Below, piece by piece: positions 1 through 7,748 of a DNA stretch of 64,000 nt; the first letter of the stretch is position 1; every line of letters starts with the position of its first letter. The notes beneath the pieces were generated by a model. The model made no database searches. It worked only from the letters and a program-made list of their open reading frames with translations, and was not told where the DNA came from. This DNA is from Kribbella sp. VKM Ac-2568. Its GTDB lineage: Bacteria > Actinomycetota > Actinomycetes > Propionibacteriales > Kribbellaceae. The position numbers and the translations under genes were made by a program. The DNA lies in the NCBI RefSeq assembly GCF_004345365.1, contig NZ_SLVF01000006.1, forward strand, positions 62,001-126,000. Direction: 5' to 3'.

Positions 1-200
1 GCGGCGTCGCGGAGGGCGGTTTGGTGCTGGATGTGGTTCCAGCGGGCCAGGTCTTTGTCGCCGCCCAGGACCAGGAGGCCGTCTCGTGTGGGGTAGGCCT
101 GGCCGGCGGTGACGCAGTACGGGAGGTCGGGAGGCGGGACGCGCTGGCCGTCTGCCTTCAGGAGGAAGACGTCGGGAACCAGATATTTGATATCTGTCAA
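1..200 (-). CDS. Hypothetical protein, N-terminal part (runs off left edge)
   Basis: An open frame starts at TTG (198-200), 8 bases after an AAGAGGGA ribosome-binding site, and stays open to the window edge, giving 66 residues. It begins MTDIKYLVPDVFLLKADG and contains PTRDGLLVLGGDKDLARW. I do not recognise the family. It lies 35 bases downstream of the ceramidase-like gene on the same strand, so it is probably the next operon gene. The unusual TTG start is chosen because of the ribosome-binding site and because no ATG or GTG follows early in frame. The function is unknown. Confidence 0.55.
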   Translation of the reverse strand, partial: MTDIKYLVPDVFLLKADGQRVPPPDLPYCVTAGQAYPTRDGLLVLGGDKDLARWNHIQHQTALRDA

Positions 201-235
201 CTGGTCGATCCCTCTTGAGTGGCGTGCGCACAGAG

Positions 236-1492
236 TTAGCGGGTCACTCCGAGGAGCGCGGAGGCGGTGCCGAGGAGGACGTTCGTGGCGGGCTGGTCGA
301 AGAAGGTGATGAGCGCTTCATAGGTACTGCGCTGGGCGGCGTCCGGGTCGACGACGTACCCGTAGTAGCCGTCGGTGTAGCCGATCACCCGCGTGACCGG
401 GTGCGGGCTGTCCGCCTGGAGGCAGGCGCCGTGGATGGCGAAGAGTTCGACCGGAAGGTGCACCCAGGCCACGTCGCCGAAGACGACCACGCTGACGGGA
501 AGATCGAGGTACTCGGGGAGCTCCGCGGCCGACATCAAGGCCTGCCCGCGAGCACCGTCGAGGCGGGTCTGCGCGATCCGGACCGCCGGTTCGTCGAGGC
601 CGCCGTGGATCCCGGCCGCGGCGGTGGCCACCATCGCGGCCGCTTCCGCCGGCGCCGGAATATCCCGCACCTTCAACCGAGCCGTCGTACGCCGGATGGT
701 CGGGGCGACGGCGGGTAGGTCGAGCCCTGGTTCGGCCAGGGCGTCGGCGACGCGGGCGGCGAGTAGCCCGCCCAGGCGGTCGACCTCCTCCGCACCTCGA
801 CCCTGACGGGTGAAGCGGGGGCTCACATCGCCGGCGGCGCCCTGCAGGAACCCCACCACCACGGAGTCCGCGCCCAGAGCCGCCCGAGCCGCGCCCGGCC
901 AGTCTGCGGACCAGCGCAGATTCTCGGGCCCGTAGGTGGTCGGGTGACAGGCGAAGTCGAGCAGAATCGCGGCCAGCGAACCGTCGAGCGAGTGCAACGC
1001 GAGCACACCGGCCGTGTTGTCGTGCGGGCCGTTCCTTCGGTGCCGGTTGGTCCCGACGCCGAGGACTTCCACCGACCGCCACGACGCACGCACCGGCTGC
1101 CTCTGCATCGGAGCCGAGGCGACCGCCGCGACAAGCGGCTCGTACAGCGACGGTTCCCGCGACGCGGGTATCACCGGGTGGATCTGTCCGGTCCACCCAG
1201 ACGGGCCCGAGTGGGTGTGGGAGGCACAGACGACCACGCACTCCGGCGGGATTCCCGCGGCCGATGCGGCTGCCGCAGACAACTCGGCCACCAGGGCGGA
1301 GCCCACCGCGATCGCGTCCAGACTCAACCAGAGCACGCCCGGCGAGTCCGCCGTACTGAGCCAGATCATCGTCGCCCGCAACGGGTCCGCAGTACCGGTG
1401 GCCAGGTCCGCGCGAGCCGCGTACCCGTCCAGGCGGTGTCCTGGCGGTGGGGTGACATCGAGGGAGGCCGCACCCAGGAGTAGCTCGCTCAC
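236..1492 (-). CDS. Neutral/alkaline ceramidase-like hydrolase
   Basis: The 418-residue product resembles the N-terminal catalytic domain of the neutral/alkaline non-lysosomal ceramidase family: LLLGAASLDVTPPPG near the start, the metal-site stretch ASHTHSGP (about residues 90-97), then FACHPTTYG and QGAAGDVSPR. The family hydrolyses amide bonds of N-acyl lipids using zinc. Here the position behind an amino-sugar kinase and NanE suggests an N-acylated sugar or cell-wall substrate; that is inference. No signal peptide is visible, so it looks cytosolic. The GTG start at 1492 follows GGAG and begins at the first residues that look like the family. Longer in-frame starts would run into nanE. Confidence 0.8.
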   Translation of the reverse strand: MSELLLGAASLDVTPPPGHRLDGYAARADLATGTADPLRATMIWLSTADSPGVLWLSLDAIAVGSALVAELSAAAASAAGIPPECVVVCASHTHSGPSGWTGQIHPVIPASREPSLYEPLVAAVASAPMQRQPVRASWRSVEVLGVGTNRHRRNGPHDNTAGVLALHSLDGSLAAILLDFACHPTTYGPENLRWSADWPGAARAALGADSVVVGFLQGAAGDVSPRFTRQGRGAEEVDRLGGLLAARVADALAEPGLDLPAVAPTIRRTTARLKVRDIPAPAEAAAMVATAAAGIHGGLDEPAVRIAQTRLDGARGQALMSAAELPEYLDLPVSVVVFGDVAWVHLPVELFAIHGACLQADSPHPVTRVIGYTDGYYGYVVDPDAAQRSTYEALITFFDQPATNVLLGTASALLGVTR

Positions 1493-1536
1493 GTCAACGC
1501 TCCAGCAGTCTGTCCGCCGAGGCGGGTGGTGCTCAT
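1489..1536 (-). CDS. 15-codon bridging ORF between nanE and the ceramidase gene
   Basis: ATG at 1536 overlaps the nanE stop as ATGA. Its own stop at 1489-1491 overlaps the ceramidase GTG start as GTGA. The predicted peptide is MSTTRLGGQTAGALT. The double four-base overlap would let ribosomes pass from nanE into the next gene without leaving the message. I cannot tell whether the peptide itself does anything. No protein family is recognisable. Confidence 0.3.
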   Translation of the reverse strand: MSTTRLGGQTAGALT

Positions 1537-2243
1537 CTGGTCCCCTCGAAAGAGTTGGCTCCTGAGTACCGCGGAATCGAGGCCACCAAACGCGCGGTGG
1601 TTTCCATCGGATTAGTGATCGCCGTCCCCACGACGACGGCGTACGCACCGGCATCGAAGGCGGCGCGGACGTCCTCGGGGGTGCGGATCCGGCCCTCGGC
1701 TACGACCGGGCAGTCCACCTCGGCGACCAACTGCCGGATCAGCTCAATGTCCGGCTCATCCGGTACGACGTCAGCGGTGTACCCGGAGAGCGTGGTCGCG
1801 ACGAGGTCGGCGCCGGCTGCGCGGGCCGCGTGTCCTGCTTCGAGGCTGTCGCAGTCGGCGAGCACGGGTACGCCGAGTTCGTCGTGGATGCGCTTGATCT
1901 GCAGCTCCAGCGGGAGTCCGTCCGGGCGCGGGCGGAGCGTGGCGTCGAGTGCGATCAGGTCGGCGCCGGCCTCGACGATCCCGACGGCCGACTCGTACGT
2001 CGGCGTGATGAACACTCCCGCGGGGTCGCCGAGCTTGTTGAGGCCGATGATCGGCAGGTCCGTGACGGCCCTGATCGCCGCGACGTCGGCAGCGCCGTTC
2101 GCACGGATCGCACCGGCGCCACCCGCGACGGCCGCGCGGGCCATCAGCGTCATCGGCCCCGGCGCGTTGAACGGATTGCCGGGACCGGCCTGGCAGGACA
2201 CCACCAGACAGCCACGGTCGAGGATCGCGGCGCGGTCAGGCAT
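1533..2243 (-). CDS. nanE: N-acetylmannosamine-6-phosphate 2-epimerase
   Basis: NanE interconverts ManNAc-6-phosphate and GlcNAc-6-phosphate, feeding sialic-acid-derived and related amino sugars into glycolysis. The 236 residues show the family's TIM-barrel landmarks: VVSCQA (13-18), GLNK with the likely catalytic lysine (K70), LIALDAT (about 96-102), VLADCDS, VVAEGRI with the likely catalytic glutamate (E183), and VVVGTAITNP near the end. Length is normal for the family. It overlaps the upstream kinase gene by 8 bases and is followed by a ceramidase-like gene. No sialic acid lyase is visible in the window, so the substrate probably arrives as ManNAc or a related sugar. Confidence 0.9.
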   Translation of the reverse strand: MPDRAAILDRGCLVVSCQAGPGNPFNAPGPMTLMARAAVAGGAGAIRANGAADVAAIRAVTDLPIIGLNKLGDPAGVFITPTYESAVGIVEAGADLIALDATLRPRPDGLPLELQIKRIHDELGVPVLADCDSLEAGHAARAAGADLVATTLSGYTADVVPDEPDIELIRQLVAEVDCPVVAEGRIRTPEDVRAAFDAGAYAVVVGTAITNPMETTARLVASIPRYSGANSFEGTR

Positions 2244-3165
2244 GGTGGGTCACGATCAGCTCGGCGTACGGACCCGGCGGACCGCTCGCCAGCCTCTGCG
2301 CACCATCCAATGAGTTGCCCTCAGCAACTATAAGCTCCGCCCTGCTCGGCAGTTTCGCGCGCAGCGGCTCGGTCAACTGATCGCCCGCACCGTCGAACAG
2401 CCCGCCGACGCACGCGACCGGAACCTGTCCTTGGCCTGCCAACGACCCGACCGCCGCGCCGATCGTCTCCGCGAGCTCGCCGGCAGCCCGTACGACGATG
2501 TCGTGTGCGACCGGATCCTCCTCGGCGGCGCAACGCAGTACGACCGGTGCGAAGCGCGCGACGTCGTCCACCAGCGTCGGCGACGGGTAGAGCGCGATCG
2601 GGTCCAGGTCGGTGTCGGCCAAGGTGGTCGCCGGGCCACGGCCGTCCCTGGCCCGCTGCACCGCGACCAGCCCGGCCCGGCCGATCGCGAAGGCACTGCC
2701 GGCATCTCCGAAGAGGTAACCGTGGCCGTCGATCTTGTACCAGGAGCCGTCCCGGTCGATCCCCAGGCAGACCACGCCAGTACCGGCGGCCAGCACGACG
2801 CCGTACCCGTCGGGGAGAGCGCCGGCGTGGGCGGTGATCATGTCCTGGGTGAGCCTGACCTCCGTGGCCCGCAAGGTCTCGGCGATGCTCTTGGCCAGGA
2901 TCTCGGCTGTCGGCAGGTCCTTCGGGAATCCGGTCAGGCCGAGCGCGGCGACTTCCACCGGTCCGGTGACACCTGCATGATCGGCGGCCGCGCGGACGGC
3001 GTCGACGGTGGCCTGGATGCTGTTGGCGCTGTGCGTGAAGCCAGGGCCGCTGCCGGTCCTGCCATCGGGGATCACGCGCACTCTGAGCGCTGACTGCCCG
3101 CCGTCGAAGGCGAGGCGGATCGGCCCGCGCGTTGCGGGGTCCGCCGCGGCTGGGTGAGCGGTCAT
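2236..3165 (-). CDS. N-acetylglucosamine kinase-like, BadF/BadG/BcrA/BcrD ATPase family
   Basis: This is a 309-residue member of the ASKHA-fold BadF family, whose actinobacterial members are sugar kinases for GlcNAc or ManNAc. Seen: phosphate loop LAFDGGQSALR near the N-terminus (about 18-28), LAAGTGVVCLG (about 125-135), GDAGSAFAIGR (about 153-163) and VGGLFDGAG late in the protein. Coupling by an 8-base overlap to nanE argues that it makes the amino-sugar 6-phosphate used by NanE. The ATG at 3165 is preferred over an upstream TTG (3192) because a GAAGGCAGAGG stretch lies just upstream. It is the first gene of the minus-strand operon. Confidence 0.85.
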   Translation of the reverse strand: MTAHPAAADPATRGPIRLAFDGGQSALRVRVIPDGRTGSGPGFTHSANSIQATVDAVRAAADHAGVTGPVEVAALGLTGFPKDLPTAEILAKSIAETLRATEVRLTQDMITAHAGALPDGYGVVLAAGTGVVCLGIDRDGSWYKIDGHGYLFGDAGSAFAIGRAGLVAVQRARDGRGPATTLADTDLDPIALYPSPTLVDDVARFAPVVLRCAAEEDPVAHDIVVRAAGELAETIGAAVGSLAGQGQVPVACVGGLFDGAGDQLTEPLRAKLPSRAELIVAEGNSLDGAQRLASGPPGPYAELIVTHHA

Positions 3166-3241
3166 GAACGGTGGACCTCTGCCTTCTTGCAAGTGCTGAT
3201 TGGCCTACTCTCGCTCCCCGGGCCTCTGCGGGTAAAGCAAT

Positions 3242-3258
3242 CCGAGTAGACCACTCGG
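3242..3258. promoter_or_regulatory. Inverted repeat CCGAGT-N5-ACTCGG between divergent genes
   Basis: Perfect 6-bp arms with a 5-base spacer lie between the kinase operon (-) and the LLM gene (+). One half reads TAGACCACT on the plus strand, matching half of the DasR-type box (AGTGGTCTAGACCACT) used by GntR/HutC regulators of amino-sugar genes. The other half does not match, so regulation by the GntR protein at 5616-6356 is only a possibility. Confidence 0.4.
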
Positions 3259-3334
3259 TGCCCGTTGTGTGCTCGCTCAAGCTTCCCGTGGCAGGCTGAC
3301 GTCGGATGGTTTCCGATCGTGAGGGGCGGGCGGC

Positions 3335-4168
3335 ATGCGGTTCGGGCTGAAGGTGAATCCGGCGGGGTGGGACGACGCGTCGCAGTGGGCCGGCATCGCG
3401 GAGGCGGCCGGGTTCGACGGACTGTGGACCGGCGACAACCTGCGCAACCCGCGCGATCCGGCGATCCCGGTGCACGACGGGCCGACCATCATCGCCGGCT
3501 GGGCGGCCACGACCACGCGGATCCGGGTGGGGCTGCTGATCGCGAACATGGTGTTCCGGCAGCCGACCGTACTCGCGAAGCAGGCCACCACGCTGGACCA
3601 CGTGTCCCGTGGGCGGTTCGACCTGGGGATCGGCTCGGGCGTCTGGCCGACCGATCACGGGATGGCCGGGACCGAGGTGTGGACGGCCCGCGACCGGACG
3701 GACCGGCTGGCCGAGTTCGTCGCCGTGGTGGATCGGCTGCTGTCTGGCGACGTGAGCGATCACGCCGGGCCGTACTACCCATACACGCTGGCCGCGATGA
3801 CGCCAGGCACCGTGCAGGAGCGGTTGCCGCTGATCGTCGCCGCCAACGCACCTCGTGCACTCGCGGTGGTCGCGGCGCACGGCGACGGCTGGGTGACGTT
3901 CCCTGGTGCTGCCGCGGAGGCGGCCTTCTACGAGGCCTCCGTACGGCGTACCGAGGTGCTCGACTCGTTGCTCGAGGGACGACGCGAGATCCGCCGGATC
4001 CTGCTCGCGTACGGCGAGATCGATCCCTGGGCCTCGGTGGACGCCTTCGCCCGACTCGTCGACCGCTACCGCGGCATCGGCTTCAACGAACTCGTGCTCT
4101 ACGCACCGAAGGACCACGAACGAGCCGTCTTCGACAAGGTGATCGCCCGGCTCGATTCGTACCGCTAG
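3335..4168 (+). CDS. LLM-class flavin/F420-dependent oxidoreductase
   Basis: A 277-residue luciferase-like monooxygenase-fold protein. It has the usual N-terminus (MRFGLKVNPAGWDD), then GFDGLWTGDN, TTRIRVGLLIANMVFRQP and the cofactor-binding stretch SRGRFDLGIGSG (about residues 91-102). Actinobacterial proteins of this length are mostly F420-dependent, but F420 versus FMN cannot be told from sequence alone. Members oxidise or reduce a wide range of substrates and the substrate here is unknown. The ATG follows a GAGGGGCGGG purine-rich stretch. It is divergent from the amino-sugar operon and followed after 63 bases by an SRPBCC gene on the same strand. Confidence 0.85.
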   Translation: MRFGLKVNPAGWDDASQWAGIAEAAGFDGLWTGDNLRNPRDPAIPVHDGPTIIAGWAATTTRIRVGLLIANMVFRQPTVLAKQATTLDHVSRGRFDLGIGSGVWPTDHGMAGTEVWTARDRTDRLAEFVAVVDRLLSGDVSDHAGPYYPYTLAAMTPGTVQERLPLIVAANAPRALAVVAAHGDGWVTFPGAAAEAAFYEASVRRTEVLDSLLEGRREIRRILLAYGEIDPWASVDAFARLVDRYRGIGFNELVLYAPKDHERAVFDKVIARLDSYR

Positions 4169-4231
4169 TCGCTCGGGCTGGACCGCCTGCTTCCGTGCTC
4201 GGCGGTCTAGTGTCGGTGCGAGGAGGGCGAG

Positions 4232-4681
4232 ATGGCTGTCGACGTACTCACCGAGATCGTGATCGCGCGACCGGTCGAGCTGGTCGCTCGGTATGTCGGG
4301 GATCCCTCCAACGCGCCGGAGTGGTACGCCAACATCGAGTCGGTCGAGTGGCAGACCCCGCCGCCAGTGGCGCTCGGCTCACGGATGAACTTCGTCGCTC
4401 ATTTCCTGGGACGACGGTTGGCCTACACCTACGAGATCGTCGAGTTGGAACCGCTGCGGCGGCTGGTGATGCGGACCGCGCAAGGGCCGTTCCCGATGGA
4501 GACCAGCTACGAATGGTCCGCCGAGGGCGCCGACTCGACCCGGATGAGCCTGCGCAATCGTGGCGAACCGTCCGGGTTCGCAGGCCTGGCCGCGCTGGTG
4601 ATGGCTGCCGCCATGCGTCGCGCCAACCACAAGGACCTCAATCGCCTTCGCGACATTCTCGAGTCGACCTCGGGGCGTTAG
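4232..4681 (+). CDS. SRPBCC (polyketide cyclase/START-like) family protein
   Basis: The 149-residue protein has the small hydrophobic-cavity fold: a first strand ending in a helix with DPSNAPEWYANIESVEW, a middle sheet (GSRMNFVAHFLGRRLAYTYEI), ELEPLRRLVMRT, and a long C-terminal helix. These proteins bind small hydrophobic ligands; no catalytic assignment can be made. A GAGGGCGAG ribosome-binding site precedes the ATG. It may be co-transcribed with the upstream LLM oxidoreductase. Confidence 0.75.
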   Translation: MAVDVLTEIVIARPVELVARYVGDPSNAPEWYANIESVEWQTPPPVALGSRMNFVAHFLGRRLAYTYEIVELEPLRRLVMRTAQGPFPMETSYEWSAEGADSTRMSLRNRGEPSGFAGLAALVMAAAMRRANHKDLNRLRDILESTSGR

Positions 4682-4980
4682 CCGGCCGTTTGCGTTGTGA
4701 GGATCAGGTCTCTGTGGTGTACGTCGTGAGCCTCGGCTGATGCGGTGTCCGACAGAATGGGGGGTAGAGGCGTGCCGTGGAGGGGGATCGGGGTCTCGCA
4801 CCACTCGAGGAGGATGGGGTCGGCGGCGGCTTGGTGGACGGCCAGGTCGACGAGGTTGAGCTCGCAGACGTCGACCGGGTTGCCGGTCATGTCGACGATG
4901 CTGGTCATCAGGCGGCGGACCTATTCCTCCCAGAGGGGGTTGTCGGCCGCGACCTCGTCGGGGCGCGCGGCAGCGTTCAT
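4678..4980 (-). pseudogene. Decayed gene, possibly a nucleotidyltransferase-like (MNT) remnant
   Basis: Reading from ATG at 4980 gives 19 codons ending PLWEE, then an in-frame TAG (4921-4923). The same frame continues as VRRLMTSIVDMTGNPVDV and on to a 76-residue tail containing LVDLAVHQAAADPILLEW and ETPIPLHG. The tail is loosely like the end of minimal nucleotidyltransferases, in which a GRPVDVVDL stretch is followed by a helix and a short LLY strand. The catalytic GSxxxGxxxxxSD motif is absent. I read it as a broken fragment; it could instead be an unrelated small gene starting at the second ATG (4908). Confidence 0.35.
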
Positions 4981-5130
4981 TGATCATCCGGCCCCGTGGT
5001 GTTGTCGATGACGGTCAATTGTGGCTGCTGCCGCACCTCCCGGAGAAGCCCTTTCATGTCCGGACCGGACCAGAAGCGCTAGCGTGGAATGGTCAGGTTT
5101 GGTGACTATTGGTTGGTGGAGGTGTGGCGG

Positions 5131-5583
5131 GTGGAGAGTCGGGTGCGGCGGAGTCAGGAGGATCCGGATCTGGGGATGTTGGCGGGGCGGTTGTTGTTCG
5201 CGGTGCAGGGGGAGTTGTTCGGGGCTCTGGCGGAGCTGGGGTTCGACGATCTGCATCCCCGGCACGGGGCGGTGCTCGCGTACCTGGAGGTCGACGGCAT
5301 CCGGGCGACCGACTTGTCGCGGTTGTCGGGGCAGCACAAGCAGGTGATCGGGACGATGATCGACGAACTCGAGACGCTCGGGTATGTCGAGCGCCGGCCG
5401 GATCCGGCGGACCGGCGGGCGAAGCTGGTCTGCCCGACGGAGCGAGGGCTGGCTCAGATGACCGCGGCCGACAAGGTGATGACGGCGATGCAGGAGCGGC
5501 ATGCGCGGCGACTGGGCCGGGAGAAGTACGCCGAGTTCAAGACCACCTTCATTGACGTGGTCGAACACCAGCGCAGGGGCTAG
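5131..5583 (+). CDS. MarR-family transcriptional regulator
   Basis: The 150-residue protein has a winged-helix core: the region LHPRHGAVLAYLEVDG, the recognition helix area ATDLSRLSGQHKQVIGTMID, and the wing YVERRPDPADRRAKLV with the DxRxK signature typical of MarR. Helices for dimerisation lie at both ends. The GTG at 5131 is preferred because GGTGGAGG sits 8 bases upstream. A longer reading from ATG 5089 lacks a clear site. It converges with the GntR gene. Its target is unknown. Confidence 0.8.
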   Translation: MESRVRRSQEDPDLGMLAGRLLFAVQGELFGALAELGFDDLHPRHGAVLAYLEVDGIRATDLSRLSGQHKQVIGTMIDELETLGYVERRPDPADRRAKLVCPTERGLAQMTAADKVMTAMQERHARRLGREKYAEFKTTFIDVVEHQRRG

Positions 5584-5651
5584 GAGCCCTTCGGCCTGGT
5601 CTGAGATGGCGGCGGTCAGGAGCCCTTGGGCTTGGTCTGGGGCGGCGGGGG
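5580..5651 (-). repeat. 36-bp imperfect tandem duplication at the 3' end of the GntR gene
   Basis: Units 5616-5651 and 5580-5615 align over their full 36 bases. On the minus strand the first encodes PPPPQTKPKGS plus TGA and the second PPPSQTRPKGS plus TAG. The duplicated copy lies outside the gene, and its end overlaps the stop codon of the convergent MarR gene at the palindrome CTAG. Confidence 0.75.
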
Positions 5652-6356
5652 CATGCGGAGCTCGGCCGTGAAGGCGTAGCGATCGCCGCGGTAGACCCCC
5701 GACGTGTACTCGAAGACGCGCTCCCGGCGGTCGAAGCTGACGCCGTTGAGGCCGAGACACGGCTGGGTCGTGGGGATGTCGAGCCAGCCGGCCGTTCTCG
5801 CGTCGGGCATCACCGGCTCCAGCTTCGACGTACCGCTGACCAGTTCGATGCCGTAGCGGCTGGTGAGGAGTTCGTAGAGGGAGCCGTTCAGGTCGGCCGC
5901 CTCGATGCCGGGCACGTAGCTGTCGGGCAGCGTGGTCCGCTCGACCACCATCGGCAGGTCGTCGGCCAGCCGGAGCCGGGTGAACGTGAGCACCGGATCG
6001 CCGACCGGGATCCGCAGCCGCCGGGCGACCGAGCGCTCGGCCTTCTGCCGGCGGAACTCGAGCATCTTGCTGCCGGGCATCATGCCGCGCCGGCGGATGT
6101 CCTCGGAGAAGCCCATCATGCCGAGCCACTTCGCCACCTTCGGGCGGGTGGTGTACGTGCCGCTGCCGTGCCGGCGGACGAGCAGTTCCTCGATCACCAG
6201 TTCGTCCACCGCCCGGCGCAGCGTCATCCGCGCGACGTTCCACCGGGCCGCCAACTCGCGCTCGGGCGGCAGCGCGGCGCCCTCCGGCAGGGTGTCGATC
6301 AAGGTGAGCAGCAGTGCCCGGATCTCGGCGGCCTTTCCAGGCAGCGAACTGTGCAT
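5616..6356 (-). CDS. GntR-family regulator, HutC/UTRA subfamily
   Basis: The 246-residue protein has an N-terminal winged helix (PPERELAARWNVARMTLRRA, about residues 30-49, then GSGTYTTRPKVAKWLG). It is followed by a UTRA effector domain (about 95-235) with PVLTFTRLRLADDLPMVVER and YRGDRYAFTAELRMPP. UTRA regulators of this type often sense phosphorylated amino sugars (DasR, NagR), so control of the nearby amino-sugar operon is plausible but unproven. A 36-bp duplication of its last 12 codons follows the stop. An inverted repeat about 30 bases upstream of the start may be its own operator. Confidence 0.85.
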   Translation of the reverse strand: MHSSLPGKAAEIRALLLTLIDTLPEGAALPPERELAARWNVARMTLRRAVDELVIEELLVRRHGSGTYTTRPKVAKWLGMMGFSEDIRRRGMMPGSKMLEFRRQKAERSVARRLRIPVGDPVLTFTRLRLADDLPMVVERTTLPDSYVPGIEAADLNGSLYELLTSRYGIELVSGTSKLEPVMPDARTAGWLDIPTTQPCLGLNGVSFDRRERVFEYTSGVYRGDRYAFTAELRMPPPPQTKPKGS

Positions 6357-6385
6357 CCGTCCTGACTAACACTCCCACGGGTCCA

Positions 6386-6401
6386 CTGGAACCCCTTCCA
6401 G
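6386..6401. promoter_or_regulatory. Perfect inverted repeat upstream of the GntR gene
   Basis: CTGGAA-CCCC-TTCCAG lies 30-45 bases upstream of the GntR start codon. Position and symmetry suit an autoregulatory operator; this is inference. The rest of 6357-6618 holds no gene I can support, only a repeated TGACTCGGCTC at about 6467 and 6508. Confidence 0.35.
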
Positions 6402-6618
6402 CAGCACAGACAGGCAACCTCGACCCCGGAGCGTTCAACCGCGCGACGAGAAGTAGCGTCCGGACCTGACTCGGCTCAGGCTAGTGCGCACCTCGTCAGT
6501 TGATCCCTGACTCGGCTCCTTCCTGGCCATCCAGCAGGTGGGCTGGTCATCCCGGCAGGAGAACCGCTTGCGTGCCAACCGCATGGCTGTTCCTTCGCGT
6601 CCGCGGTCCGCCGTCCGC

Positions 6619-7239
6619 CTACCGCTCCCGGACGGCGTAGGTCAGGTGCGTCACCCTCGGGGAGGGCTCCGCGCGGACCGGCTCCAGCGCCACGCGGCCC
6701 GCGTCCACGCCCTCGAAGAGGCGGATTCCGGAGCCGAACAGGACGGGTGAGAGCGCGATCGAGAACTCGTCGATCAGGCCGGCGTTCAGGTACTCCAGGA
6801 TCGTCGCGCCGCCGCCCGCGATGCGGACGTCACGGTCGCCGGCGGCCTCGCGGGCCTGGTCGAGCGCGGTCTCGATGCCGTCGTTGACGAAGTGGAAGGT
6901 GGTCCCGCCCGGCCGCTCCCAGGGGTCACGCTTCTCGTGCGTCACGACAAAGACCGGCGTGTGGAACGGCGCCTCCTCCGGCCACATCTGCTCGCCGGCG
7001 TCGAACAAGCGCTTGCCCATAACGCTCGCGCCGGTGCGCTCGAACGTCTCCCGCACGATCTCGTTGTCGCGCCCCTCCTCGCCGCCCTCGCCGAGCTTCA
7101 GGTTCTCCCGGAAGAACCGCTGCGGGAAGATCCACTGCTGCAGTTCCATCCACTGCTGCCCCATCAAGTCCTCGAGGGACTCGGGCGCGATGAACCCGTC
7201 CAGCGACATCGACACACTGAAGAACACCTTCCCGGCCAT
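6619..7239 (-). CDS. Dihydrofolate reductase-family (RibD C-terminal-like) reductase
   Basis: The 206-residue protein begins MAGKVFFSVSMSLDGFIAPE and has GASVMGKRLFD, PVFVVTH and IAGGGATILEYLNAGLIDEF, the typical order of strands in RibD-C/DHFR-like NADPH reductases. Proteins of this subgroup are common in actinomycetes, usually with no assigned substrate. Its ATG overlaps the upstream SRPBCC stop as TGATG, so it is the last gene of the ArsR operon. The insert ELQQWIFPQRFFRENLKLGE near residue 33 is usual in this subgroup. Confidence 0.85.
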   Translation of the reverse strand: MAGKVFFSVSMSLDGFIAPESLEDLMGQQWMELQQWIFPQRFFRENLKLGEGGEEGRDNEIVRETFERTGASVMGKRLFDAGEQMWPEEAPFHTPVFVVTHEKRDPWERPGGTTFHFVNDGIETALDQAREAAGDRDVRIAGGGATILEYLNAGLIDEFSIALSPVLFGSGIRLFEGVDAGRVALEPVRAEPSPRVTHLTYAVRER

Positions 7240-7745
7240 CAGCCCTCCACTCCCAACCGAGAGATCTCGGTGACGTAGGCAGCCAGGTTGCTCAGGGTCT
7301 GCTGGCCGCCCTCGATCGCGTGGTACTTCTCGACCGCCTCGTCGCGCAGCTCCTTGGTGGGGAACACCGTGCGCATCTCGATCCGGGTCGCCGCACCGTC
7401 GGGCGCGAACGTCAGGGTCGACTCGAAGGCGTTCGGGTCGCCGCGGGACTCACCGTGGAGAAACTCGATCCGCTCCGGCGGGGCGAGCTCGGTCCAGGAG
7501 ATCCACTCGGGGTAGTCCGTCCCGTCCGGTCCGTGCAGCACGAAGTCCCACTCCCCGCCGACGCGGAACTCGAACGACCGCGTGGTCGTGGTGAACCCCT
7601 CCGGACCCCACCACCGCGACAGGTGCCGGACCTCGGTGAACGCCTCGAACACCAGCTCCCGCGGCGCGTCGATGACCCGGGAGATCACGATCTCCCGGTC
7701 GGCCGTCGCCGGCTCCGCCCGCGTTTCATGCCTTACCTCTGCCAT
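7239..7745 (-). CDS. SRPBCC/AHSA1-domain protein
   Basis: The 168-residue protein carries the AHSA1 pattern: ISRVIDAPRELVFEAFTE, then HLSRWWGPEGFT, the strand GGEWDFVLHGPDGTDYPEW and WTELAPPERIEF. The C-terminal helix contains EGGQQTLSNLAAYV. It binds a hydrophobic ligand or acts as a small catalyst; the role is unknown. It sits 3 bases after the ArsR stop and overlaps the reductase gene by one base. The combination of ArsR, an AHSA1 protein and a third small enzyme is a common actinobacterial module. Confidence 0.85.
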   Translation of the reverse strand: MAEVRHETRAEPATADREIVISRVIDAPRELVFEAFTEVRHLSRWWGPEGFTTTTRSFEFRVGGEWDFVLHGPDGTDYPEWISWTELAPPERIEFLHGESRGDPNAFESTLTFAPDGAATRIEMRTVFPTKELRDEAVEKYHAIEGGQQTLSNLAAYVTEISRLGVEG

Positions 7746-7748
7746 CGG

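Noticed and set aside
2321..4117. 598-codon minus-strand open frame across the kinase, the divergent gap and the LLM gene
   Set aside because: It is the third-frame shadow of two well-supported genes on opposite strands, is arginine- and proline-rich and matches no family.
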